The position numbers and the translations under genes were made by a program. Positions 18,239 through 27,321 of a stretch of 64,000 bases of DNA are shown here, in pieces. The notes under the pieces are model-generated. The model was not told the DNA's origin and did not search any database. It was given only the letters and a program-made list of their open reading frames with translations. How positions within the stretch are numbered: the first letter of the stretch is position 1; the number at the start of each line of letters is the position of its first letter. The stretch comes from JBHGYD01 sp041920415 (GTDB lineage Bacteria; Bacillota; Bacilli; Bacillales; Anoxybacillaceae). The stretch lies in assembly GCA_041920415.1 (NCBI GenBank), contig JBHGYD010000053.1:6744-70743 (forward strand), given 5' to 3'.

Positions 18239-18577
18239 TTATGAAGCCTTTTTCTGTCTATTATCTCGTTTAATATGTATCTCAAGCCATCTTGACACAC
18301 TGCCAAGGCTGCGCTGCTCTTTATAAACAGGAACACATTCCTCGAGGAGACATAGTTTTAAGATTTCAAAACCTTCCAATTGTTGGATTGTTTGCTCGAT
18401 TTCTTTCTTTTGTTCCATCCCTATTAAAGAGATCGATTGTTTCGGTTTAAATTCAATCTTTAAGATTCCGCTTTGAATTTGTTCCTCCAACGATAATTTT
18501 GATGCGGCTAATTTGATAAACATTCTGTTCAGTTTCCATAAGTTGATTCCATGAATGCTCTTCCAAAATGCTAACAT
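18239..18577 (-). CDS. Hypothetical protein, 112 residues
   Basis: Not recognised. It is a basic, soluble-looking protein with alternating helical and strand-like stretches (SGILKIEFKPKQSISLIGMEQKKEIEQTIQQLEGFEILKLCLLEE) and a Lys/Arg-rich end. The ATG has GGGGG nine bases upstream, which supports translation. It is alone on its strand, facing the ansR terminator. The 18578-19006 gap upstream has no other gene, only the terminator at 18944-18981. Confidence 0.5.
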   Translation of the reverse strand: MLAFWKSIHGINLWKLNRMFIKLAASKLSLEEQIQSGILKIEFKPKQSISLIGMEQKKEIEQTIQQLEGFEILKLCLLEECVPVYKEQRSLGSVSRWLEIHIKRDNRQKKAS

Positions 18578-18943
18578 AATTGCTACCCCCTTCTTTTCTA
18601 CGCTGTCTACGCAAAAATATTAAATTCGCTTGTTTATCTTATTTTTAAGGGGTAGATCAAAATATTTATTATTTCTAAATATTTTTTATTTCAACTTTCT
18701 TATTAATTGTCACCATCGCTGCCATGGTTGTTGGACTCCATAAGTTTGCTTATGCCGAATCTTTATTTTGAGTAGATTGTTTTGTATACCCCCTATTATT
18801 TTAGAAGGACCATCAACAAAACCTAATATAATATCTGAAATACTATTAGAGTTTATTAAAAAATTCATTGTACAAGATTTTATCAAACGTTGATTATTTC
18901 CACACTACCCACCTTTATCGAACGTACCAACTGACAGATCATA

Positions 18944-18981
18944 AAAAATCCCTTCTGCCATGGTGGACAGAAGGGATTTTT
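18944..18981 (-). terminator. Strong hairpin ending the lactone-pathway operon
   Basis: AAAAATCCCTTCTG pairs perfectly with CAGAAGGGATTTTT (14 bp). It lies 25 bp after the stop of the iron alcohol dehydrogenase gene and could work in both directions. Confidence 0.85.
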
Positions 18982-19006
18982 AGCTTTTAGTTACATATTA
19001 ATTAAA

Positions 19007-20197
19007 TCATTTTTTCCATTTTGGCTCAGTCACAACACCATCAAAAGCGGATTGATAAATGTTTCTTATATCATCCTCTAGCAAAGGTAAAGGGCTTCGC
19101 GCTAACAGCCTCTTTTGCTTAACAGCATCTTGAGCTAAACTCTCTAAAGCTGTTTCAGGTATATGAAAACCACCGAGCGTACTCGGAATTCCTACATCTT
19201 TCACTAATCTTTCAAGTTCTTCGACACATTTATAAGAAGCTTCTTCCTCAGAAAGGTAAGTTGAATTTCCACCCAATGCATTCAAAATATCAGTCATCCG
19301 TTTTGTGCAGCTTTGTCGAATATATCCCATTACATAAGGCAATAACACGGCGTTAGATTCTCCATGAGGAATATGAAATTGACCGCCTAAAGGATAGGCA
19401 AGAGCATGGACACCAGCTACACCCGCATTGAAGAAGGCTAGCCCAGCCAGATAACTACCGTTACTCATATCAATTCTCGCTTGTTTATCATTTCCATTTT
19501 CTACAGCTTTTCGTAAAGAACGCCCAATGAGCCGGATTGCTTGAAGAGCCAAACCATCCGTTGTCGGATTTGCATTTACGGATACATAAGCCTCAACTGC
19601 ATGAGTTAGCGCATCAATACCAGTAGCCGCTGTTACACGAGGAGGTACAGAAACGGTCAATTCCGGATCAACAATCGCCACATCCGCTAGAAGATAATCA
19701 TGTGTCACTACATCTTTCGTGGTCTCTAAAGAAAGAACAGAAATGTTCGTCACTTCGGAACCTGTTCCCGAAGTAGTCGGAATCAATATTTTAGGCAATC
19801 CTTTTTTATGCACTTTTTTTGTTCCGGTTAAGTTTAAATAGTCGGCGACAGTCCCCTCATGCACAGCCAAAACCGCTGCCAATTTAGCCAAATCCATAGC
19901 GCTTCCCCCGCCGACACCGATGACCATATCAAACTTGCCTTGACGTGTAAATGAAACGAGCTTTTCCCCTATTTCTAATGGCGGCTCTGGAATGACATCC
20001 GTATATAGTTCTACATGGTACCCATGTTCGATAAGAGGATTCGTTACTCGTTGAACCAAGCCGATTTTCTCAAGTGCTGGATCTGTCACGACAAGGATCT
20101 TTTTTGGAGAAAAATTTTTTACCTCAGGGAGCAATTGTTCTAAAGCTCCCCAGCCGGTATAGCTCAGTGGGGTGAAAACTAGTTTGGCAAAACTCAT
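19007..20197 (-). CDS. Iron-containing alcohol dehydrogenase
   Basis: A 396-residue group III NAD(P)-dependent alcohol dehydrogenase. It has the nucleotide-binding GGGSAMDLAK, TTSGTGSEVT, and metal ligands in GIDALTHAVEAYVS and HALAYPLGGQFHIPHGESNAVLLP. The start at 20197 follows GGAGGGG. It is 16 bp downstream of a lactonase and in the same unit as an aldehyde dehydrogenase. In Agrobacterium attKLM the equivalent enzyme, AttL, oxidises 4-hydroxybutyrate to succinic semialdehyde. By analogy it would oxidise the hydroxy acid released by the lactonase here. This role is inference from context; the family also uses simple alcohols. Confidence 0.85.
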   Translation of the reverse strand: MSFAKLVFTPLSYTGWGALEQLLPEVKNFSPKKILVVTDPALEKIGLVQRVTNPLIEHGYHVELYTDVIPEPPLEIGEKLVSFTRQGKFDMVIGVGGGSAMDLAKLAAVLAVHEGTVADYLNLTGTKKVHKKGLPKILIPTTSGTGSEVTNISVLSLETTKDVVTHDYLLADVAIVDPELTVSVPPRVTAATGIDALTHAVEAYVSVNANPTTDGLALQAIRLIGRSLRKAVENGNDKQARIDMSNGSYLAGLAFFNAGVAGVHALAYPLGGQFHIPHGESNAVLLPYVMGYIRQSCTKRMTDILNALGGNSTYLSEEEASYKCVEELERLVKDVGIPSTLGGFHIPETALESLAQDAVKQKRLLARSPLPLLEDDIRNIYQSAFDGVVTEPKWKK

Positions 20198-20213
20198 GAT
20201 TTCCCCTCCTTTT

Positions 20214-21062
20214 TTACTCATAATATCCTTCGGTCGATTTTCGGAACTTCTTAAATTGTTCAGAATCATGACCAAACCAGACTTGTGAATTTGTTTCCTT
20301 GGCAAGTCTACGTATCTTTTCAACGGTATTCGCATATCCAAGAGAATCATAAATAATCCCAGGTGGCTTAATCGGCGGGCCATAGCTTTCAGCCGTATAA
20401 ATGGCATCAGAAGCAAGAATAATCCCACCTGTTTCAGGCAACTCTACGTGTAATCCGAGCATCCCCCAGGCATGTCCGCTGCCAAAGTTGAGAACTTTGA
20501 TTCCCTCTGCAAGAATAATATTATCTTCGTGACGCTTTACTGTACGCCATTGAAGGTTATTTTTAATCCAAGCATCAATATCCGCCCAAATGTATGCTCC
20601 TTCTTTTTGATTACGCGCATAACATTGAAGTGTACCATTTAGCTCATCCTCGTGCACAATAATCGTCGCGTTCGTAAACATTTCTAAGCATCCAGCATGA
20701 TCAAGATGAAGATGTGAGGCAACGACGAACTTAATATCTTCTGGTCTGACTTTTAACTGCTCTAAACGATTGTGAAGATAACATTCTTCACTTGCTGTCC
20801 ATGGAAACATTTGTTGGGTAGATTCCGCCCAGCGACCTTGAGGTCCCATGGATTCAGGGTTACAAGCCGTATCAAAAAGAATTTTTCCTTCTGGGTGATC
20901 GATTAAAACTGTATAAATCGGAAATTCCACGAATTCTGTTTGAGCATTAGGATTGTGAATGGTCGCTGGATTGTGCATAGCAATCATCCAGTTTTTATCC
21001 ATTCTCATCCGACCGTTATCCATCACATAAAGCTTAGGATGCGGTTTAATAATGTTCGCCAT
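20214..21062 (-). CDS. Metallo-beta-lactamase-fold lactonase (AHL/gamma-lactone lactonase)
   Basis: A 282-residue lactonase. The dinuclear metal site is complete: HLHLDHAG (HxHxDH), GSGHAWG (His), SDAIY (bridging Asp) and GHD (last His). Its length and whole sequence closely resemble, from memory, the thermostable Geobacillus/Parageobacillus lactonase GcL, which opens N-acyl-homoserine lactones and other gamma-lactones. The ATG has AGGAGG upstream. It lies between an aldehyde dehydrogenase gene and an iron alcohol dehydrogenase gene, the same trio as attM-attL-attK, where AttM opens gamma-butyrolactone. That context favours carbon use of lactones over, or in addition to, quorum quenching. Confidence 0.92.
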   Translation of the reverse strand: MANIIKPHPKLYVMDNGRMRMDKNWMIAMHNPATIHNPNAQTEFVEFPIYTVLIDHPEGKILFDTACNPESMGPQGRWAESTQQMFPWTASEECYLHNRLEQLKVRPEDIKFVVASHLHLDHAGCLEMFTNATIIVHEDELNGTLQCYARNQKEGAYIWADIDAWIKNNLQWRTVKRHEDNIILAEGIKVLNFGSGHAWGMLGLHVELPETGGIILASDAIYTAESYGPPIKPPGIIYDSLGYANTVEKIRRLAKETNSQVWFGHDSEQFKKFRKSTEGYYE

Positions 21063-21219
21063 TGAAATTCCTCCTCGTATAGTAGTTTAGTTCCTCAGAT
21101 TTATAGAAATCATTTTAATTCTTTGATTAATCTCTCTAAAACGTTGACTCCTTTTTTACACTTCCAAAAGCAGATTATTTTCTCTTACAGACTATGCTTG
21201 AATCTATAAGAACAGAACT

Positions 21220-22653
21220 TTAGAAGTCTGTTTTAATAGAAACAAATTTTAATTCTGTCATTTCTTGTACTGCATATTTAATTCCCTCTCGTCCGTACCC
21301 GCTTTCTTTTACTCCTCCATAAGGCATATGGTCCAATCGGAAAGTAGGTATGTCATTGATAATGACTCCACCTGCTTCAATTTGCCGAGCAGCATACAAA
21401 GCATGATGGATACTTTGCGTATAAATTCCGATATTTAGCCCGTATACTGAATCATTGACCATAGCAATCGCTTCTTTTAATTCTTTATATGGAGCAATAG
21501 AAACAATCGGGGCAAATACTTCCTGACACGATACGGCCATATCTGTTGTTACATCAAGTAAGACAGTAGGGGAATATATGGAACCATCACGCGTTCCCCC
21601 TAAACCAATCCTAGCACCGGACTGCACAGCTTCCGTTACCCACGCTTGAATTCGCTCGGCCTCTCTGCGATGAATCATCGCGCTTATATCAGTACTTTCA
21701 TCTAACGGATCTCCGATTTTTAGTTGTTTCGCCCGCTCAATAAAACGTCCGCTAAATTCAGTGTAGATAGATTCATGCACATAAATGCGCTGAAGCGAAA
21801 TGCATACTTGACCGGCAAAGGAAAATGCACCTTCAACACATCTAGGAATGATTTTGTCCAAAGGGGCATCAGGCTCTACAATTAAAGCCGCATTTGAACC
21901 AAGTTCTAAAGTTACCTTTCTTAATCCGGCCTTTTGCTTAATAAGTTTTCCTACCGATGTACTTCCTGTAAACGTAATTTTTTTGACCCTTTCATCCGTT
22001 AATAAAGATTCGCTAAGTTCTTTACCACTTCCCGTTACAACTTGCAATGCACCATCTGGAAGTCCTGCTTCTTGAAAAATTTCAGCAATCGTTAAAGCAC
22101 TTAAAGGAGTTTGTTCCGCTGGTTTTAACACAACCGTATTGCCTGCAGCAAAGGCTGGACCGAGCTTATGAGCCACTAGATTAAAAGGAAAATTAAAAGG
22201 GGTAATCGCAACGACAACGCCTAACGGTTCACGCCACGTTATCCCTATACGTCCTTCCCCTCCTGGCGTTGCATCCATCGGAATCGTTTCCCCGTAAATC
22301 CGTTTCGCTTCTTCCGCAGCAAATTGATAAGTAACAATCGTCCTCTCTAATTCCCCTCGTGCTGTACGAATTGGTTTACCCGCTTCCTTCGCTATAACTC
22401 GGGCTAACTCTTCCTTTCGTTCTTTCAATAATTGTGCGACTCGAAACAAGATTTCCGAACGTTTATAAGCGGGCATATTCTTCATTGTTTGGAAAGCTCG
22501 TTGCGCTCCAGCAATCGCTTTTTCTACATCACCTGCATCAGCCATACTGATATGTGCTACTAATTGTCCATCATAAGGAGCGCGCAATTCATAGGTTCTT
22601 TGCTTTTTTACCCACCTTCCATCGATAAACAGCCCTTTTGTTTCTTGTAACAT
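21220..22653 (-). CDS. NAD(P)-dependent aldehyde dehydrogenase, succinic-semialdehyde-like
   Basis: A 477-residue aldehyde dehydrogenase. Features in order: TPFNFPFNLVAHKLGPAFAAGNTVVLKPAEQTP, FTGSTSVGK, the catalytic Glu in LELGSNAA and the nucleophile Cys in FAGQVCISLQRIYV. The ATG at 22653 follows GGAGGG by six bases. It is the first gene after a consensus sigma-54 promoter and heads the operon with the lactonase (157 bp gap) and the Fe-alcohol dehydrogenase. By analogy with AttK it would oxidise the semialdehyde to a dicarboxylate such as succinate. Glyceraldehyde- or lactaldehyde-type substrates are alternatives. Confidence 0.85.
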   Translation of the reverse strand: MLQETKGLFIDGRWVKKQRTYELRAPYDGQLVAHISMADAGDVEKAIAGAQRAFQTMKNMPAYKRSEILFRVAQLLKERKEELARVIAKEAGKPIRTARGELERTIVTYQFAAEEAKRIYGETIPMDATPGGEGRIGITWREPLGVVVAITPFNFPFNLVAHKLGPAFAAGNTVVLKPAEQTPLSALTIAEIFQEAGLPDGALQVVTGSGKELSESLLTDERVKKITFTGSTSVGKLIKQKAGLRKVTLELGSNAALIVEPDAPLDKIIPRCVEGAFSFAGQVCISLQRIYVHESIYTEFSGRFIERAKQLKIGDPLDESTDISAMIHRREAERIQAWVTEAVQSGARIGLGGTRDGSIYSPTVLLDVTTDMAVSCQEVFAPIVSIAPYKELKEAIAMVNDSVYGLNIGIYTQSIHHALYAARQIEAGGVIINDIPTFRLDHMPYGGVKESGYGREGIKYAVQEMTELKFVSIKTDF

Positions 22654-22691
22654 TCGCTTCCCTCCTTTCGTTCTATTCATTTTCGATTACT

Positions 22692-22708
22692 TGCAAATAT
22701 CGTGCCAA
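22692..22708 (-). promoter_or_regulatory. Sigma-54 (-24/-12) promoter of the lactone operon
   Basis: On the minus strand the sequence TTGGCACGATATTTGCA matches the sigma-54 consensus TGGCACG-N4-TTGCA at every conserved position, with correct GG-GC spacing. Transcription would begin near 22681, about 28 bp before the aldehyde dehydrogenase start codon. The activator gene is divergent, immediately behind. Confidence 0.93.
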
Positions 22709-22760
22709 GCCTGAGGATATACTTGTAATGCAGAATTTTTAAAATATTACTTATAAATAA

Positions 22761-22833
22761 GGTGAAAAAAATCACCATAAAAAAGGAGAATCTTAAATGA
22801 ACACCGAATAGGTGAGCAGTGATTTTTTTCACC
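22761..22833. promoter_or_regulatory. Palindromic enhancer sites for the sigma-54 activator
   Basis: GGTGAAAAAAATCACC (22761-22776) is an inverted repeat with GGTGA and TCACC arms. The same 15 bases recur in opposite orientation at 22819-22833 (GTGATTTTTTTCACC), and a half site TTTTTCACC follows at 22845-22853. They lie about 80-150 bp upstream of the sigma-54 start site, the normal place for activator binding. That the neighbouring regulator binds them is inferred. Confidence 0.8.
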
Positions 22834-22881
22834 ACATGTTGAAGTTTTTCACCATCAACAAAAATACGGAGGTTCCTCTAT

Positions 22882-24579
22882 ATGAAACAAACAATAATCG
22901 ATCCCTATATATTAGAAAACATTTTTTCCTCTATCCATAACGGGGTAATTGTTGTAGATCGAAACAGAAAAATTTTATTAATCAATTCTTCTGCGAAAAA
23001 ACTTCTCCAAATAGAGAACGAACATTGGGAAGGGAAAGATATTCGGGAACTTATTCCAACAACCCAGCTTCCGCATGTGTTAGAGAGCGGAACAAGCTCG
23101 ATCGGTGTAAAGATGAACATAGCGGGACGCCAATGTCTCGTTAATCGAACTCCTTTGTACAGGGATGGCGAATTAGTCGGAGCAATCGGCGTTCTCCAAG
23201 ATATATCAGAAATGGAGCACTATCATTCTCTTTTTAAGCAAATGGAAACCATCATCGAGTTTTCAACGGATGGAATTTATGTAGTAGATAAGGAAGGAAT
23301 TACATTAATGGTGAACTCCGCTTACGAGGAAATAACAGGCTTCCGTAGAGAAGAGTTAATAGGTAATCATATGGAGAATTTAGTTAAAAAGGGGTATTTT
23401 GACCAATCTGTATCTCTTCTCGTGTTAAGAGAGAAAAAATGTATTTCCATTTTACAAAAAATAGGCGGGAAAAAGGATGTCATTGTCACGGGAAATCCTG
23501 TTTTTAATAAACAAGGTGAAATCGAAATGGTTGTGACAAGCGTAAGAGACATCTCTCATCTTATCAAGATGAAAATGGAATTGGAGAAAGCCAAAAGTTT
23601 TTCCGAAATGAGCCATAATCGATATACTTTCTCTATTGATGGTTCGGATGAAAAAATGATATTTCTAAGCGCTCCTATGAAACAAATTTTTGAAAAAGTA
23701 AAACAAGTGGCCCCTTATCCCACAAGCATTCTGTTAACCGGTCCATCTGGTGTAGGAAAAGAAGTAATTGCTAATCTCATCCACAATTTAAGCAATCGGA
23801 AAGACAAGCCGTTTATTAAAGTGAATTGCGGGGCCATTCCTGAATCGTTACTGGAATCAGAGTTATTTGGTTACGAAAAAGGAGCATTTACAGGAGCGCG
23901 GCAAGATGGAAAAATAGGTCTATTGGAATTAGCCGATCAAGGAACGATTATGCTTGATGAAATAGGTGAAATGCCCCTATCTCTGCAGGTGAAACTGCTG
24001 CGCGTTTTACAAGAAAAACAAATTCAAAGAATAGGCAGCCATAAAGTGAAAAACTTAGACATTCGCATTATCGCGGCAACGAATCAAAATTTAAAAGAAC
24101 TCATTTCCAAAGGAAAATTTCGTGAAGATTTATATTACAGGCTGCAAGTCATCGAAATGTATATTCCACCATTAGCCGAACGTCCTGAAGATATCGAACC
24201 ATTACTCGACCATTACTTTTCATTTTACTGCAAGCTATATCGCATTAATAAACATTTATCTCCTCAGACAAAAGAGATTCTGCAACATTATCACTGGCCT
24301 GGAAATGTAAGAGAACTGAAAAACCTTATGGAAAATATGGTCGTTTCCGTCCCTTCCCAATTCATCGAACCCCATGACCTTCCACTACACATTTATGACC
24401 GAACAAATTCAGGTACTTGTCTGACACTTAAACAACGAGTCGAACAGTTTGAAAAACGAATCATTCACGAGGCGATTCAAAAAAATCCATCTCTTCGAAA
24501 AGCCGCTGAACAATTAGGAATTGATCATTCCACTCTTGTAAAAAAGCTCAAAAAATGGAACATGACTATTCATAAGTAA
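22882..24579 (+). CDS. PAS-domain sigma-54-dependent activator of the lactone operon
   Basis: A 565-residue enhancer-binding protein. Two PAS domains (about residues 10-110 and 115-235) are followed by the AAA+ domain, with Walker A GPSGVGKE near 288, the sigma-54 contact loop GAFTGA near 334, Walker B MLDEIGE and the sensor motifs. A Fis-type helix-turn-helix ends the protein (LRKAAEQLGIDHSTLVKKLKKW). PAS input suggests a small-molecule signal, possibly a lactone, hydroxy acid or semialdehyde; this is inference. It is divergent from the aldehyde dehydrogenase operon, with palindromic sites between. Its ATG has GGAGG-like sequence upstream, and a large hairpin ends the gene. Confidence 0.92.
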   Translation: MKQTIIDPYILENIFSSIHNGVIVVDRNRKILLINSSAKKLLQIENEHWEGKDIRELIPTTQLPHVLESGTSSIGVKMNIAGRQCLVNRTPLYRDGELVGAIGVLQDISEMEHYHSLFKQMETIIEFSTDGIYVVDKEGITLMVNSAYEEITGFRREELIGNHMENLVKKGYFDQSVSLLVLREKKCISILQKIGGKKDVIVTGNPVFNKQGEIEMVVTSVRDISHLIKMKMELEKAKSFSEMSHNRYTFSIDGSDEKMIFLSAPMKQIFEKVKQVAPYPTSILLTGPSGVGKEVIANLIHNLSNRKDKPFIKVNCGAIPESLLESELFGYEKGAFTGARQDGKIGLLELADQGTIMLDEIGEMPLSLQVKLLRVLQEKQIQRIGSHKVKNLDIRIIAATNQNLKELISKGKFREDLYYRLQVIEMYIPPLAERPEDIEPLLDHYFSFYCKLYRINKHLSPQTKEILQHYHWPGNVRELKNLMENMVVSVPSQFIEPHDLPLHIYDRTNSGTCLTLKQRVEQFEKRIIHEAIQKNPSLRKAAEQLGIDHSTLVKKLKKWNMTIHK

Positions 24580-24611
24580 TTTATCATTTATAGAACGTTC
24601 CATTTAAAAAA

Positions 24612-24670
24612 GCCTGTCACTGTCCGAGTGGTTTTTGAAAGAATTCGGTAAAACTCGGATAGCGACAGGC
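24612..24670. terminator. Large convergent hairpin, probably bidirectional
   Basis: GCCTGTC...TCCGAGT pairs with ACTCGGA...GACAGGC over about 59 bp. It separates the sigma-54 activator gene (plus) from the convergent DJ-1-family gene (minus). A diverged relative is present at 57865-57920. Confidence 0.75.
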
Positions 24671-24683
24671 ACTTTATGTGTAA

Positions 24684-25235
24684 TTATTTGTTTAATAACT
24701 TAATAAATTCGCGCATAAATACAGGTAAGTCCGGCCATGCATGAGCGGATACAAGGTTGTTGTCAACGTGAGTGGTTTCGGATACATAGGTTGCACCTAA
24801 CGCTTCGACGCCTGGTTTGCAAGCAATATAGGCTGTCATGCTACGCCCTTTCACAACGTCAGGAATCGTTTCAAACACAAGTGATGCATGACAAATGGCA
24901 GCAATCGGTTTATTAGCCTCGAAGAAGTGTTTGACAATTTTTTGTAGATTTTCATCTAGACGAATGTATTCAGGCGCACGTCCTCCTGGAATAACAAGTC
25001 CGTCGTATTCTGTTGGAGCGACTTCTGCAAATGCTGCATGCGCATCAATGAGATAGCCCGGCTTTTCAACATACGTATCCCAATCAGCAAAATCGTGAAC
25101 TACTGTATGTAATTTCTTTTTCTTTGGTGCAGCAATTGTCACCTCGAAACCTTCCTCTAATAAACGATAATATGGATAATACACTTCTAGCGCTTCCACC
25201 GCATCTCCTGTCACAATTAACACTTTTTTACTCAT
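24684..25235 (-). CDS. DJ-1/PfpI-family protein
   Basis: A 183-residue protein of the class I glutamine-amidotransferase-like superfamily. The nucleophile Cys lies in the nucleophile elbow AICHAS, and the acidic partner region is VIPGGRAPEYIR. Family members have been described as proteases, glyoxalases or deglycases, so a protein- or metabolite-repair role is the safest call. I start at MSKKVLIV (25235), preceded by GAGGAGG. It is monocistronic and shares a convergent terminator with the activator gene. Confidence 0.85.
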   Translation of the reverse strand: MSKKVLIVTGDAVEALEVYYPYYRLLEEGFEVTIAAPKKKKLHTVVHDFADWDTYVEKPGYLIDAHAAFAEVAPTEYDGLVIPGGRAPEYIRLDENLQKIVKHFFEANKPIAAICHASLVFETIPDVVKGRSMTAYIACKPGVEALGATYVSETTHVDNNLVSAHAWPDLPVFMREFIKLLNK

Positions 25236-25463
25236 CCTTGCAACCTCCTCGCCCATTTACAATTTTTACACTTTAATCATATCGAAATTATGAAGAAATT
25301 GAAAGCAAAATGCTTGTTTTTTGGATAAATACCCCAAAAAACTTCAGTTGTGTCCAAGTTTCACTATTGTTTTTCATTATAAAAATGTCGATATTCATCG
25401 CCGCAATGACGGTTTCTTTTTCGTTTGCTAGGTTGGGAGCAAGATTGTTAATTGTTTCGTTTT

Positions 25464-25559
25464 AACATGGGCAGTTGCGTTACGAGAACGTAGAAGGTCC
25501 TTCCATACGTCAATATTTTCAATCCACCCTTCCTTAAACACTTGTCGCATTAGACTTAT
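25464..25559 (-). pseudogene. Remnant of a HEPN/HI0074-type protein
   Basis: A short minus-strand stretch reads LMRQVFKEGWIENIDVWKDLL then RSRNATAHV. This resembles the end of HI0074-like nucleotidyltransferase-partner proteins, where an Arg-x4-His motif (here RNATAH) marks the HEPN fold. Only about 32 residues are recognisable, with no partner nucleotidyltransferase nearby. It is read as the residue of a lost MNT/HEPN toxin-antitoxin pair. The rest of the 25236-25638 gap shows nothing else. Confidence 0.45.
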
Positions 25560-25638
25560 ATAAAGTGCCAATTTTTTTGTTATTCTATAAATGATGTCAT
25601 TGCAATTCACTTTTGACAAACGTTAGGATGGTGAAGTT

Positions 25639-26361
25639 ATGTTAGCAGAATGGCTAAAAATGTCTAGTTATACAGTCGTGCTTACAGGAGCTGGAATGTC
25701 AACGGAAAGCGGATTGCCTGATTTCCGTTCGGCACAGACAGGATTATGGAATAAGAAAAATCCACAACAGTTAGCGAGTACATATGCACTAAAACATAAT
25801 CGGGATGAGTTTATTAAATTTTACCAATATCGTATTCGTACACTTCAACAATGTAAACCGCATGCGGGACATATCATTTTAGCCGATTGGGAGAAACGAG
25901 GGATTGTACAAGGCATTATTACGCAAAATGTAGACGGATTTCACCAGCAAGCAGGCAACAAAAACGTCATCGAACTTCACGGGTCATTGAGAACGGTTCA
26001 CTGTCAATTGTGTCATAAGGTGTATGCCAGCGATATGTATATAAATGAAAAATTTCATTGTACTTGCGGCGGTTTTTTGCGCCCGTCCGTCGTCTTATTT
26101 GGCGAATCTCTGCCGGCAAATGCGATAGAGAATGCATGGTCTGCTGCACAAAAAGCGGAATTATTGATCGTTTTAGGCTCTTCTTTACAAGTATCGCCAG
26201 CCAATCAACTTCCACTCATAGCTAAACGAAACGGGGCCAAGCTGGTCATTGTAAATATGGAGCCGACGGAATTGGATGAATGGGCGGATATGGTCATCCA
26301 TCATCGAAAAATCGGTGAAGTTCTTAAAGAAATGGACAATGAGTTAAAAGTGGGTGAATAG
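25639..26361 (+). CDS. SIR2-family NAD-dependent protein deacylase
   Basis: A 240-residue sirtuin. It has the NAD-binding motif GAGMSTESGLPDFR, catalytic-site TQNVDGFH, the catalytic His in ELHGS, a zinc site formed by CQLC and CTCGG, and GSSLQVSPAN. It would remove acyl groups from lysines using NAD. The start ATG follows AGGATGG-like sequence. It overlaps or abuts the next gene, so they probably form a two-gene operon. Confidence 0.92.
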   Translation: MLAEWLKMSSYTVVLTGAGMSTESGLPDFRSAQTGLWNKKNPQQLASTYALKHNRDEFIKFYQYRIRTLQQCKPHAGHIILADWEKRGIVQGIITQNVDGFHQQAGNKNVIELHGSLRTVHCQLCHKVYASDMYINEKFHCTCGGFLRPSVVLFGESLPANAIENAWSAAQKAELLIVLGSSLQVSPANQLPLIAKRNGAKLVIVNMEPTELDEWADMVIHHRKIGEVLKEMDNELKVGE

Positions 26362-26365
26362 AAAC

Positions 26366-27241
26366 ATGAACGTTTCGTCCATTTTGCGAAAAGCGCTTGA
26401 CAAAATAGGTGACCGAACAGCGGTCATCCAATGCAAAAGTGTATCTGGCGGTGATATTAACTCCGCCTATTATGTGAGAAGCGAGTACCGTTCGTATTTT
26501 GTAAAAGTAAACAAAAATATTCCTCCTCGCTTCTTTCAAAGTGAAGCAGCTGGTCTCGAATTACTTGGGAAAACAAATGCCGTTAAAGTTCCAAACGTAT
26601 ATTACGTCATGGAAGCAGAAGATGGGGCCTATGGCTTGCTTTTGCTTGAATGGATTGAAGGGGAGAAAACGGAACAAACAGCCGTTTTACTTGGTCAAGC
26701 GGTCGCTACACTTCATCAGTGTTATAGCCAGCATTTTGGGTTAGCCGAAGACAATTATATCGGTTGGCTGCCGCAAAAAAATGGATTATATGAAAATTGG
26801 ATTGATTATTTTACCGAATGCCGGCTTCTTCCGCAAATCCAATTGGCACAACAAAAAGGAAGAATGCCGACATCTAGACGAAACAAACTAGAAAAATTGT
26901 TAGTTTCGCTTGAACGGTGGCTTCCACAAAAATGTCACCCTTCTTTGTTGCATGGTGACCTTTGGGGAGGAAATTGGATTGTCGGGGCGAAAGGAATTCC
27001 TTACTTAATCGACCCTTCTGTGTTTTATGGTCATTACGAATTCGAGATCGCGTTCACTGAATTATTTGGCGGATTTCCAAATCAATTTTATGAATCGTAC
27101 AATGAGATTCAACCGCTTTCCCCAGAATATAAGGAAAGAAAAGAGCTGTATCAACTGTTTTATTTGCTTGTTCACCTCAATCTATTTGGAGAAACATATG
27201 GTTATTCCGTCGATCGAATCTTGCAAAAGTATGTCGGATAG
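26366..27241 (+). CDS. Fructosamine-kinase-family protein
   Basis: A protein of about 291 residues with the fructosamine 3-kinase/ketosamine fold. It shows SGGDINSAYYV near the N-terminus, the catalytic loop LLHGDLWGGNW and the metal-binding LIDPSVFYG. The family phosphorylates sugars attached to amines, which leads to deglycation. I chose the ATG at 26366, five bases after the sirtuin stop. A GTG at 26354 overlapping that gene is an alternative, and neither has a strong site. Coupling with a sirtuin suggests a shared theme of lysine repair, which is inference. A terminator follows at 27322. Confidence 0.85.
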   Translation: MNVSSILRKALDKIGDRTAVIQCKSVSGGDINSAYYVRSEYRSYFVKVNKNIPPRFFQSEAAGLELLGKTNAVKVPNVYYVMEAEDGAYGLLLLEWIEGEKTEQTAVLLGQAVATLHQCYSQHFGLAEDNYIGWLPQKNGLYENWIDYFTECRLLPQIQLAQQKGRMPTSRRNKLEKLLVSLERWLPQKCHPSLLHGDLWGGNWIVGAKGIPYLIDPSVFYGHYEFEIAFTELFGGFPNQFYESYNEIQPLSPEYKERKELYQLFYLLVHLNLFGETYGYSVDRILQKYVG

Positions 27242-27321
27242 CTCAAACATTCTCCTTTGTTTGTTAAAATGAAGATGAAACAAAAAATCAAGATAGAAAA
27301 CAGTATTTTGAAGCGTAGAAA

